From assembly GCA_002493625.1 (NCBI GenBank), contig DKZK01000023.1, positions 1-26,326 on the forward strand: DNA of 26,326 bases, written 5' to 3'. The position numbers and the translations under genes are program-made. The stretch is from Lachnospiraceae bacterium UBA7076 (GTDB taxonomy: Bacteria > Bacillota > Clostridia > Lachnospirales > Lachnospiraceae). Of the stretch, positions 5,616 through 12,625 are shown piece by piece; the first letter of the stretch is position 1, and each line of letters starts with the position of its first letter. The notes under the pieces were generated by a model. It had not been told where the DNA came from, searched no databases, and was given only the letters and a program-made list of their open reading frames with translations.

Positions 5616-6152
5616 TTACTTCTTCTTAAACACCATATCTACACCCTGTGAATTAAGGGTAATAGTCTTTTCCTTGCTGTCATATGTGCCGGTAATTGTC
5701 TGACCGCCATCTTCAATCGTAACAGTATCACCGCTGAACTTAATCTTGGCAGAGCCATTTCCCTGTACTCCCATATCAGCCATATCTGCTGAAAGAGTAC
5801 ATTTGCTTCCCTTAACAGTAAGCTGCATGTCAAGCTTCTGTCCTGACATTGCTTCAAATTCGTCTGCTGTGAAAGTCATTCCCATGGAAGAAACCTCTGA
5901 AAGCTCATAAGTACCATTGTACTTTCCGCCTTTCATCAATACAACAACTGCAAGAACTGCAATCACTACAACAGCGACTACAGCGGCTATAATGACTCCT
6001 GCCTTGCTTTTCTTAGCAGGCGCAGCAGCAGGTGCTGATGAAAATAATGCATCATTAACTCCGCCTGATTGCTGAGCATCAATCGCATTACCACAAGCAG
6101 CGCACCATGTTGAGCCTTCTGGTAACTCTGCTCCACAATTTGGACAATTCAT
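5616..6152 (-). CDS. Zinc-ribbon single-pass membrane protein with an extracytoplasmic beta-rich domain
   Basis: The 178-aa protein starts at ATG 6152, nine bases after AGAGAGG; an ATG at 6173 has no ribosome binding site, and the family start MNCPNCG supports 6152. Residues 3-20 are a zinc ribbon (C3, C6, C17, C20), followed by an Ala/Pro/Lys linker, one hydrophobic segment of Val, Ala and Ile at 51-73, and a C-terminal domain of about 105 residues. That domain has short beta strands (NGTYELSEV, KLDMQLTVKG, KIKFSGDTVTI, QTITGTYD) and ends DMVFKKK, like the small lipocalin-like domains found in many Lachnospiraceae surface proteins. The expected topology is ribbon inside, domain outside. It follows thrS on the same strand and has a possible -10 (TATAAT on the minus strand near 6200). 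Function unknown. Confidence 0.9.
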   Translation of the reverse strand: MNCPNCGAELPEGSTWCAACGNAIDAQQSGGVNDALFSSAPAAAPAKKSKAGVIIAAVVAVVVIAVLAVVVLMKGGKYNGTYELSEVSSMGMTFTADEFEAMSGQKLDMQLTVKGSKCTLSADMADMGVQGNGSAKIKFSGDTVTIEDGGQTITGTYDSKEKTITLNSQGVDMVFKKK

Positions 6153-6262
6153 AAATTGAAACCTCTCTTTCATCTTAAAAGTTTATAAATAACAAAAAAA
6201 TTATAACACACATACTTAAAAATGTATAGTGATAAAGCTAAAAATATTTTAACAAAAATTTT

Positions 6263-8200
6263 TTAACTTATAATCTTATCTTCAATCTCCTTAACAATAT
6301 CAGAAATAAACTTTTCCGTGTCCATACTTCCCATATCGCCGTCCTCACCACGCTTTCTGACCGATACTGTCTGTGACTCCTCCTCGTTTGCTCCAATAAT
6401 CAGCATATAAGGTATTTTTTGAAGTCTTGCCTCCCTGATTTTGTAGCCTATTTTCTCAGCGCGGGCATCCAGCGTTACACGCACACCTGCTGCCTTAAGC
6501 TTATCAGCCACACTGGCAGCATAGTCGTGATGCTTATCGGAAATAGGCAGAACACGAACCTGCTCCGGCGCAAGCCACGTAGGAAATGCGCCCGCATACT
6601 TTTCAATCAGCCATGCAAGCGTTCTCTCGTAGCAGCCCATTGATGTCCTGTGAATAATATATGGTCTTTTCTTTTCCCCATCCTTATCAATATAGTACAT
6701 ATCAAACTGTTCAGCAATAAACGCATCCCACTGGATTGTAATCATTGTATCTTCCTTGCCATATACATTTTTGGCATTAATATCAACCTTTGGTCCATAA
6801 AATGCAGCTTCTCCCACATCCTCTGTAAATGGAATGTTTAACTCATTTAATATATTGCGAATATCCTGTTCCGTCTGCTCCCAAACCTCAGGCTCGCCGA
6901 TATATTTTTCACTGTTGTCCGGATCCCATTTAGACAAATGATAGGTTACATCCTCCTCAACGCCTAAGGTCTGAAGACAATACTGCGCAAGGGCAATACA
7001 ATCCTTAAACTCAGAAACCATCTGATCCGGTCTTACAATTAAATGACCCTCTGATATTGTAAACTGACGGACTCTCGTAAGTCCGTGCATTTCTCCGGAG
7101 TCCTCATTTCGAAAAAGAGTAGAGGTCTCACCATATCTGCATGGCAGGTCACGATAGGATTTCTGGCTTGCCTTATATACATAGTATTGGAACGGGCAGG
7201 TCATAGGACGAAGCGCATAGACCTCCTTGTCAACCTCTTCATCACCTAAAACGAACATTCCTTCCTTATAATGATCCCAATGTCCGGATATTTTGTACAA
7301 ATCACTTTTTGCCATAAGAGGAGTTTTCGTTCTCATGTAACCACGCTTTTCCTCCTCATCCTCAATCCATCTCTGGAGAGTCTGCATAACCTGTACGCCC
7401 TTTGGCATGATAAGAGGAAGTCCCTGACCAATAACGTCAACGGTAGTAAAAAGCTCCAGCTCGCGTCCAAGCTTATTATGGTCTCTTAATTTAATGTTCT
7501 CAAGGAACTCAAGTCTTTCATCAAGGTCTGCCTTTTTGGTATAAGCAGTACCATAAATACGTGTCAGCATTTTGTTGTCTGAATTTCCTCTCCAGTATGC
7601 ACCTGATGATGAGGTAAGCTTAAAATATTTTACAGCCTTTGTATTCATCACATGAGGACCGGCGCAAAGGTCGGTAAAATCTCCCTGTGTGTAAAAGCTT
7701 ATAACAGCATCCTCCGGAAGGTCATTTATAAGCTCAACCTTGTATGGCTCACCCTTTTCCTCCATAAGCCTTATTGCCTCTGCCCTCGGGAGCGTAAATG
7801 TGGTAATATCATCACCCTGCTTTACCAGCTTTTTCATTTCCGCCTCAATTTTGTCAAGCTCCTCCCTTGTGAGGGACGGCATATCAAAATCATAGTAAAA
7901 GCCATTGTCAATAGAAGGTCCTATGGTACATTTTGCGTCCGGATAAAGATGCTTTACTGCCTGCGCAAGAACATGGCTTGCAGTGTGCCAGAAGGTCTTT
8001 TTTCCCGCCTCATCATTAAATGTAAGAATGTTAAGATTAACGTCTTTATCTATCACTGTTCGAAGGTCAACAACCTCGCCGTCAACCTCGCCTGCGCACG
8101 CCACACGCGCCAGACCCTCGCTTATATCAGAAGCTATGTCTATAACTGACATAGGCTGCTGGTATTCCTTTGATGAACCATCCTTTAAAGTAATTATCAT
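6263..8200 (-). CDS. thrS: Threonyl-tRNA synthetase
   Basis: ThrRS charges tRNA-Thr and hydrolyses mischarged Ser-tRNA. At 645 aa it has full family length. A TGS domain (1-60) is followed by the editing domain with His72-x3-His76 and Cys179-x3-His183, the class II core with motif 2 (FRNEDSGEMHG, 363-373), and an anticodon-binding domain from about 545. The zinc ligands that recognise threonine correspond to Cys335, His386 and His517. Around the first ligand the usual N-C-P-G-H is T-C-P-F-Q (334-338), a variant that I recall in clostridial enzymes; the ligand itself is kept. The start ATG at 8200 follows GTGAGG. The gene lies behind a T-box leader and its own promoter, so it should be induced when tRNA-Thr is uncharged. 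Confidence 0.98.
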   Translation of the reverse strand: MIITLKDGSSKEYQQPMSVIDIASDISEGLARVACAGEVDGEVVDLRTVIDKDVNLNILTFNDEAGKKTFWHTASHVLAQAVKHLYPDAKCTIGPSIDNGFYYDFDMPSLTREELDKIEAEMKKLVKQGDDITTFTLPRAEAIRLMEEKGEPYKVELINDLPEDAVISFYTQGDFTDLCAGPHVMNTKAVKYFKLTSSSGAYWRGNSDNKMLTRIYGTAYTKKADLDERLEFLENIKLRDHNKLGRELELFTTVDVIGQGLPLIMPKGVQVMQTLQRWIEDEEEKRGYMRTKTPLMAKSDLYKISGHWDHYKEGMFVLGDEEVDKEVYALRPMTCPFQYYVYKASQKSYRDLPCRYGETSTLFRNEDSGEMHGLTRVRQFTISEGHLIVRPDQMVSEFKDCIALAQYCLQTLGVEEDVTYHLSKWDPDNSEKYIGEPEVWEQTEQDIRNILNELNIPFTEDVGEAAFYGPKVDINAKNVYGKEDTMITIQWDAFIAEQFDMYYIDKDGEKKRPYIIHRTSMGCYERTLAWLIEKYAGAFPTWLAPEQVRVLPISDKHHDYAASVADKLKAAGVRVTLDARAEKIGYKIREARLQKIPYMLIIGANEEESQTVSVRKRGEDGDMGSMDTEKFISDIVKEIEDKIIS

Positions 8201-8255
8201 TTTATTTTCCTCACTTTCTTTTTCCGGGGGCTGTCATAATTAAGAAATATCTTAT

Positions 8256-8286
8256 AAAAAAGTCCCCGGCATATTATGCCAGGGAC
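8256..8286 (-). terminator. T-box-controlled terminator of thrS
   Basis: On the minus strand GTCCC-T-GGCAT pairs with ATGCC-G-GGGAC across an AAT loop (8286-8262, one T-G wobble), followed by a U run (8261-8256). Its 5' side can pair instead with the T-box region to form the antiterminator. Confidence 0.88.
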
Positions 8287-8537
8287 GATATATCGCGGTT
8301 CCACCCTAGTTCTGAAATGGTTATTAACATTTTTATAAACATTATATCCACATCAGCGCTTAATTAAGATTATAACGTAATCAACGGCTTATATTTTGTA
8401 TAAGCAGCTCCGAGGTAGTTTTGGGATAAGCGTAATTTGAATTTTCTTTCAGCAGCTTAAAAATTCTCTCTGTTAATCCGTTTTTATCTTACTCGTCTCA
8501 TCATAGCTTTTAAAATAAAATTTTGTTTGTACAGATT
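8256..8537 (-). promoter_or_regulatory. T-box leader of thrS (specifier probably ACC, Thr)
   Basis: The minus-strand leader contains the diagnostic T-box AGGGTGGAACCGCG (about 8291-8309), which binds the free CCA end of tRNA. The upstream Stem I region carries GATGAGACGAGTAAG, an AGAGAG loop and an ACTACCTCGGAGC segment. The triplet ACC at 8414-8416 in that segment is a threonine codon in the right position to be the specifier. A terminator hairpin follows the T-box. The assignment to Thr rests on the downstream gene and on this triplet; I have not folded Stem I. Confidence 0.9.
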
Positions 8538-8543
8538 GCTTTC

Positions 8544-8572
8544 ATTTTAAAATCACAAATTTAAAATGTCAA
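8544..8572 (-). promoter_or_regulatory. Promoter of thrS
   Basis: On the minus strand a perfect TTGACA (8567-8572) is followed after 17 nt by TAAAAT (8544-8549), which places the start of the leader near 8537. Confidence 0.8.
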
Positions 8573-8626
8573 GCACATATTTTTGTAAATATAATACCAT
8601 ATAAATACAATGTGCACATACATACA

Positions 8627-9466
8627 TCAATTTATTCCGTCAATTTCTTCCTTACACTTTTTACCATATGCAAGAAGCTCACGAAGCTTTGACGCATCAT
8701 TATTTTCCATTGCCTCTTTATATTCATTCATTGATTTTATAAATACATCAATCTCATGTAAAAGGTGTTCCTTATTCTCGAGGAAAAGCTCTGTCCACAT
8801 ATCCTCATTCAGCCATGCAACTCTCGTCAAATCCTTGTAGCTTCCGGCTGAAAAGCCCATATGCTCCCTTGCGGTAGGACTTTTTACATAGGCATTTGAA
8901 ACAACGTGCGCCATCTGTGATGTAAATGCAATCATAGCGTCATGCTTGTCAGCGGAGCACACGGTAAATTTGCCGAACCTTATTGGTGAGAGCAGTTGCT
9001 TTGCCTTATTAATTACAGCTTCATCTTCCTGGCTTTCAGGGACAAGCACCATTGACGCTCCGTCATACATTGTTTTTGTGCTGTATTCCAGACCCGAAAA
9101 ATGTCTGCCCGCCATGGGATGTCCGCCCACAAATGTAAAGCCATATTCCCTTGCTATGGGAAAGCATTGCCTGCACACATCTCCCTTTATTCCGCAGCAG
9201 TCAATAACAAAGGTTTTCCTGTCAATATGCTGCGCCATTTTTCTTATATAATCTATGGCAGCCTTTGGATAAAGAGCAACTAAAATCAAATCGCACTGTC
9301 CTATATTTTTATCTGAAAGCTCATCGTCTATAATTTTCTGCTCATATGCATGGTTCATAACCCCACTGTCAATATCAAAGCCAAGACATTTATGCTCGTC
9401 ATTTTCTGAAAACGCCTTTGCAAATGAGCCTCCGATTAGTCCAAGTCCGACTATTCCAACCGTCAT
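8627..9466 (-). CDS. tyrA: Prephenate dehydrogenase
   Basis: TyrA oxidatively decarboxylates prephenate to 4-hydroxyphenylpyruvate with NAD, on the way to tyrosine. The 279-aa protein starts at ATG 9466 after AGAGGTG. Its N-terminus is a dinucleotide fold, GIVGLGLIGGS (4-14), with acidic Asp31/Asp33 (GFDID) to bind the NAD ribose. The catalytic region has GGHPMAGRHFSGLEYS, and the second half is helical, as in the family. There is no ACT domain, so feedback regulation through a fused domain is not expected. It lies 27 nt after jag with no terminator between, so it is probably the last gene of the rpmH-rnpA-yidD-yidC-jag transcript. Arogenate dehydrogenase activity cannot be excluded from sequence. 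Confidence 0.95.
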   Translation of the reverse strand: MTVGIVGLGLIGGSFAKAFSENDEHKCLGFDIDSGVMNHAYEQKIIDDELSDKNIGQCDLILVALYPKAAIDYIRKMAQHIDRKTFVIDCCGIKGDVCRQCFPIAREYGFTFVGGHPMAGRHFSGLEYSTKTMYDGASMVLVPESQEDEAVINKAKQLLSPIRFGKFTVCSADKHDAMIAFTSQMAHVVSNAYVKSPTAREHMGFSAGSYKDLTRVAWLNEDMWTELFLENKEHLLHEIDVFIKSMNEYKEAMENNDASKLRELLAYGKKCKEEIDGIN

Positions 9467-9493
9467 CTAAAACACCTCTTTAAAAAAGACAAA

Positions 9494-10120
9494 TTACTGT
9501 TTTTTAAGATAAACAACAACCTTGCGGTATGGCTCGTCACCCTCGCTTCTTGTAGCAACGTATCTGTCATTCTGAAGAGCAGAATGTATAATTCTTCTCT
9601 CATAAGGATTCATAGGCTCAAGAGTAAACGGTCTCCTTGTTCTCTTAACCTTAAATGCAATATTTTTAGCAAGATTTTCAAGGGTATCCTTTCTTCTTGA
9701 ACGGTAATTTTCCGTATCAAGCTTAACTCTTATATATGATTCGCTTTTTTTATTTACATAAAGACTTATAAGATATTGAAGTGAATCCAGTGTCTGTCCG
9801 CGTTTTCCTATCAGTATTCCCATATTAGGACCTGAAACGTCAATGTTCATATTAGAGTTTTCTTCATCATAATCTAACTTTACTTCTGCCTCGATATCCA
9901 TTACGCGGAACAGATTATTTAAATATTCATATATATCATCAATAAATGATTCCTTCTTTTTAGCCTTAATAACCGCAGGCTTGGAACCTATTCCCAAAAA
10001 TCCGCTTGTTCCCTTTTCTACAACCTCATAGTCAAGCTCCATACTTGCAACTCCAAGCTCCAACGATGCCGCAGTTATGGCTTCATCAACTGTTTTACCT
10101 TTGAATTCTTTATATTCCAT
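9494..10120 (-). CDS. jag: Jag/KhpB RNA-binding protein
   Basis: The product (208 aa) belongs to the Jag/KhpB/EloR family of RNA-binding proteins, which act with KhpA in control of cell elongation and are encoded beside yidC. The Jag_N domain covers about 1-52 (FKGKTVDEAI ... GFLGIGSKPA), a type II KH domain holds the GKRG loop at 105-108, and a C-terminal R3H domain has Arg175-x3-His179. An in-frame ATG at 10135 exists, but GGAGG lies inside its first codons and is correctly spaced (8 nt) for the second ATG at 10120, so I use that. It follows yidC after 30 nt. Deletion phenotypes known from other species concern cell shape; none can be read from this sequence. Confidence 0.95.
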   Translation of the reverse strand: MEYKEFKGKTVDEAITAASLELGVASMELDYEVVEKGTSGFLGIGSKPAVIKAKKKESFIDDIYEYLNNLFRVMDIEAEVKLDYDEENSNMNIDVSGPNMGILIGKRGQTLDSLQYLISLYVNKKSESYIRVKLDTENYRSRRKDTLENLAKNIAFKVKRTRRPFTLEPMNPYERRIIHSALQNDRYVATRSEGDEPYRKVVVYLKKQ

Positions 10121-10150
10121 TGTTTTTTCCTCCATAATAAAAGAAATACA

Positions 10151-11416
10151 CTATTTGTTATCATTATTGTTATTATATCTCTGCATAACGTTTGCCTTTG
10201 CAGCAAGACTTCCTTCTCTGTACTTCTTTACTTCTCCGTTATTACTCATCGTATTTGACGTATAATTTTTTAAACTGGTAGAAGCAACTCTGGAAGCAGG
10301 CTGTGCGCTGTGACTTTCAGGCTGTCCATAAGCAGCCTCCTGCATTCTTTCCATAAATGATTTCTTTCCCGAAGCCTCTCTCTTTGCATTTTTAATTGCA
10401 GCCTTTGCCTTACATTTTTCAAGTATTCTTTCCATGTCGCAATGCTTGAAATAAATGTTTATGCAAAGAGTAGTCAAAAAGCTTATAAGTGAACCTGTAG
10501 CCCAGTAAAGTCCCACACCTGCCGGAACGCTTACGCAGACAAAAAACGACATAACAGGGAAGAAATACATCATAAACTTCATTATTTTCATTGTAGCCTG
10601 CTGTGTTGGGTCATCACTTTTCTGCTGCGGCGTAACCTTCATGCTCAGAAACTGAAACAATGTTGAAAATACAGGTATTGCAAAGGCAGCCGTCAGCACA
10701 AAGCCCGGAACCCTTGACAAATCTATGCCGCCAATAAAATTATACGAATCTTTTATATGTTCAGCATTATTGTTTATTGCATTTACTATTTCTGTATTTC
10801 CTGCAAAAATCTCAGTAAACTTGTTCCACGCATCTGAAGGCAGCTTTGCAAGCACGTCAATAAACGTATCAATATTATCCGCATCAAATTTAATTCTTGT
10901 TAAAAGACCTGCATATTCTTCAGATTTTTGTAAATCCTGAAATTTTGTTATTGCAGCAGGGTCCGACTTTATTGCATTTGCAATAGGACTGTAATATTCA
11001 TAAATTCTGTGAACATAAGCAGGTACATTTTGTATAACATTATAAAGAGCAAGGAATATAGGCATCTGAATAAGTGATGTAAGACAGCCTCCTGTCATTC
11101 CTACTCCGTATTTACTCTGGATTTTCCTTACCTCATTTTGTTGCCTGAGCAGAGAATCCTGATCCTTTTTTCCCTTATATTTTTTAGTAACCTTATTGAT
11201 TTCAGGCTGAATATAATTCATTACCTTTGTGGATTTATTCTGCTTAATCAGGGAAGGAAGCAGACATAATCGTATTAACAATGTAAAAAGTATAATTGAT
11301 GCGCCAATACTGGCTACTCCCATATTGGACATCAATTCATAGATGGCGTTTAGTATAATTCCCAAAAGCTTTGCAATCGGTCTTATAATAAATCCGCCCT
11401 GCTGTGTTAAAATCAT
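10151..11416 (-). CDS. yidC: Membrane protein insertase YidC
   Basis: YidC/Oxa1 inserts membrane proteins with or without SecYEG. The protein is 421 aa from ATG 11416, which has GGAGG upstream. A TTG at 11428 is less likely. It lacks the lipoprotein signal seen in Bacillus SpoIIIJ. Membrane segments lie at about 33-55 (with the conserved groove Arg49 in TLLIRLCLLP), 111-130, 236-258 and 280-322. The cytoplasmic hairpin between helices 1 and 2 (56-108) is basic and helical. Between the second and third segments is an extracytoplasmic loop of about 105 residues (131-235), much longer than in Bacillus. The C-terminal tail of about 95 residues is Lys/Arg/Ser-rich and could contact the ribosome. 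The gene starts 12 nt after the yidD stop. Confidence 0.95.
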   Translation of the reverse strand: MILTQQGGFIIRPIAKLLGIILNAIYELMSNMGVASIGASIILFTLLIRLCLLPSLIKQNKSTKVMNYIQPEINKVTKKYKGKKDQDSLLRQQNEVRKIQSKYGVGMTGGCLTSLIQMPIFLALYNVIQNVPAYVHRIYEYYSPIANAIKSDPAAITKFQDLQKSEEYAGLLTRIKFDADNIDTFIDVLAKLPSDAWNKFTEIFAGNTEIVNAINNNAEHIKDSYNFIGGIDLSRVPGFVLTAAFAIPVFSTLFQFLSMKVTPQQKSDDPTQQATMKIMKFMMYFFPVMSFFVCVSVPAGVGLYWATGSLISFLTTLCINIYFKHCDMERILEKCKAKAAIKNAKREASGKKSFMERMQEAAYGQPESHSAQPASRVASTSLKNYTSNTMSNNGEVKKYREGSLAAKANVMQRYNNNNDNK

Positions 11417-11428
11417 AATTTCCTCCAA

Positions 11429-11641
11429 TTATGGCACAGGATCATATCCTCCCTTTGAAAATGGATTGCATCTTAATATTCTCCATACCGTAAGCCTTGT
11501 TCCCTTGAAAAAACCATATTTCTCATATGCCTCAAGGGCATAGGCGGAACAGGTAGGAGTATATTTGCAACACCCAAATCCTATATAAGGAGAGAGGTAT
11601 TTTCTATAAAACTTAATTAAAGCAATACAAATTTTTTTCAT
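11429..11641 (-). CDS. yidD: Membrane protein insertion efficiency factor YidD
   Basis: YidD is a small membrane-associated protein that assists YidC-dependent insertion. The 70-aa product shows the family hallmarks: a basic amphipathic start (IALIKFYRKYLSP), the CKYTPTCSAYALEA motif (25-38), three or more conserved cysteines, and the ending RCNPFSKGGYDPVP. Its ATG at 11641 directly abuts the rnpA stop (TGA ATG), so translation is coupled. Confidence 0.96.
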   Translation of the reverse strand: MKKICIALIKFYRKYLSPYIGFGCCKYTPTCSAYALEAYEKYGFFKGTRLTVWRILRCNPFSKGGYDPVP

Positions 11642-11989
11642 TCAATCACTTTCTTTTATTTCTAAATGGTGAAGTCTCGCCAAATGCATAAATGCACTTT
11701 CAATGTCCCAATATGACTTATCCTTTGCCGCAGCTCTTGCTATAATAACTATATCATATCCTGAAGCAAGTCTTTCTTTATTAAGTCTATAGCTTTCTCT
11801 GATTAATCTGGTTATACGATGCCTGACCACACTATTTCCAACTTTTTTACTGACAGAGATTCCAATTTTACTGTATTCTAAGCTGTTGGCTCTTATATAC
11901 ATCACTAAATATTTATTGGCAAACGATTCTCTATGGTTATACACCTTGCCGAACTCTCTGCTGTTTTTTAAAGTAACGATATTTTTCAT
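11642..11989 (-). CDS. rnpA: Ribonuclease P protein component
   Basis: RnpA binds RNase P RNA and helps mature tRNA 5' ends. The 115-aa basic protein starts at ATG 11989 and has the typical layout: an N-terminal LKNSREFGKVY, a central strand, and the RNA-binding helix GISVSKKVGNSVVRHRITRLIRE. The usual R-N-R core of this helix reads R-H-R here, a conservative family variation. It is separated from rpmH by about 84 nt holding a perfect palindrome that may reduce read-through and set the ratio of L34 to RnpA. Downstream it is coupled to yidD. Confidence 0.95.
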   Translation of the reverse strand: MKNIVTLKNSREFGKVYNHRESFANKYLVMYIRANSLEYSKIGISVSKKVGNSVVRHRITRLIRESYRLNKERLASGYDIVIIARAAAKDKSYWDIESAFMHLARLHHLEIKESD

Positions 11990-12052
11990 TTAACTAATCC
12001 TTTTAAATGAAATACTGTCTTAATAGGAATAAATTTCCCTAAACGAACGAAA

Positions 12053-12074
12053 AGGTCACAATAAATTGTGACCT
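12053..12074. terminator. Perfect palindrome at the rpmH stop codon (attenuator-like)
   Basis: The 22-nt sequence has two 10-base arms (AGGTCACAAT/ATTGTGACCT) with a 2-base centre and overlaps the last two bases of the rpmH stop codon. On the minus strand it is followed by TTTTCGTTCG, a poor U-tract, so it may be a weak terminator or an mRNA-end stabiliser. A perfect palindrome could also be an operator. Confidence 0.6.
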
Positions 12075-12207
12075 ACGCTGACAATCTCTTTCTTCCCTTT
12101 GCTCTTCTTGCGGCCAAAACTTTTCTTCCATTCGCTGTGCTCATTCTCTTTCTGAAACCATGAACCTTTGATCTCTGTCTTTTCTTTGGCTGAAATGTCA
12201 TCTTCAT
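12073..12207 (-). CDS. rpmH: 50S ribosomal protein L34
   Basis: This short gene (44 aa) encodes a protein starting MKMTFQPKKRQRSKVHGF and ending RAKGRKRLSA, an almost complete match to the L34 family in length and motif. The ATG at 12207 has AAGGAGA ten bases upstream; a second ATG two codons later is possible. L34 belongs to the large ribosomal subunit near the exit tunnel. It is the first gene of the operon leading through rnpA to jag and tyrA, driven by a near-consensus promoter at the edge of oriC and divergent from dnaA. The overlapping longer frame on the same strand is a shadow. Confidence 0.98.
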   Translation of the reverse strand: MKMTFQPKKRQRSKVHGFRKRMSTANGRKVLAARRAKGRKRLSA

Positions 12208-12267
12208 AATAGCTTGTCTCCTTTCCATAAAAATTCCTGTTCTCAAACTGAGAGAACATCAGACCTT

Positions 12268-12296
12268 ATTATATTTAAAAAGCATTATTACGTCAA
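12268..12296 (-). promoter_or_regulatory. Promoter of rpmH operon
   Basis: On the minus strand TTGACG (12291-12296), 17 nt, and a consensus TATAAT (12268-12273). The leader is about 55 nt long. Confidence 0.85.
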
Positions 12297-12625
12297 GAAG
12301 TTTTTTACTATTTATTACACATAAAATTATGAAACAATATTTATGTTAATTAAATTTCATCTCATACACACTTATTAACAAATTAAAAATGACGTATTTA
12401 TTAACAATTGTGAATAAATAAACATAAAATCTACTAGTTATCCACAGGTTAATAACATTTTGTGGATAAAATTATGTAAATTAATTATGGTAAAGTATCT
12501 TCTTTGTGGATAATTAATATTCTTACTTGAATTTTTCTTGTAAATTTTGCATTTTTATAGTATATTATAGATAGTTATGCGCTTTTGCTATAAAAGCCTT
12601 TTCTAAGTTTGCCGGAGGTTTATTA
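12297..12625. other. oriC: Replication origin region upstream of dnaA (oriC)
   Basis: This gene-free stretch between divergent rpmH and dnaA is very AT-rich. It contains three exact DnaA boxes TTATCCACA: 12438-12446 on the + strand, and 12461-12469 and 12505-12513 on the - strand. One-mismatch forms occur at 12372-12380 and 12398-12406 (TTATTAACA) and at 12409-12417 (TGTGAATAA). The first two exact boxes form an inverted pair 14 nt apart. The dnaA promoter lies at the right end, so DnaA binding here should also repress dnaA, as in other bacteria. Confidence 0.9.
12538..12566 (+). promoter_or_regulatory. Promoter of dnaA
   Basis: TTGTAA (12538-12543), 17 nt, TATATT (12561-12566). The nearest exact DnaA box ends 24 nt upstream of the -35. 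Confidence 0.55.

Noticed and set aside
12056..12259. 67-aa minus-strand frame overlapping rpmH
   Set aside because: The true rpmH frame (44 aa) matches ribosomal protein L34; the longer one is its shadow.
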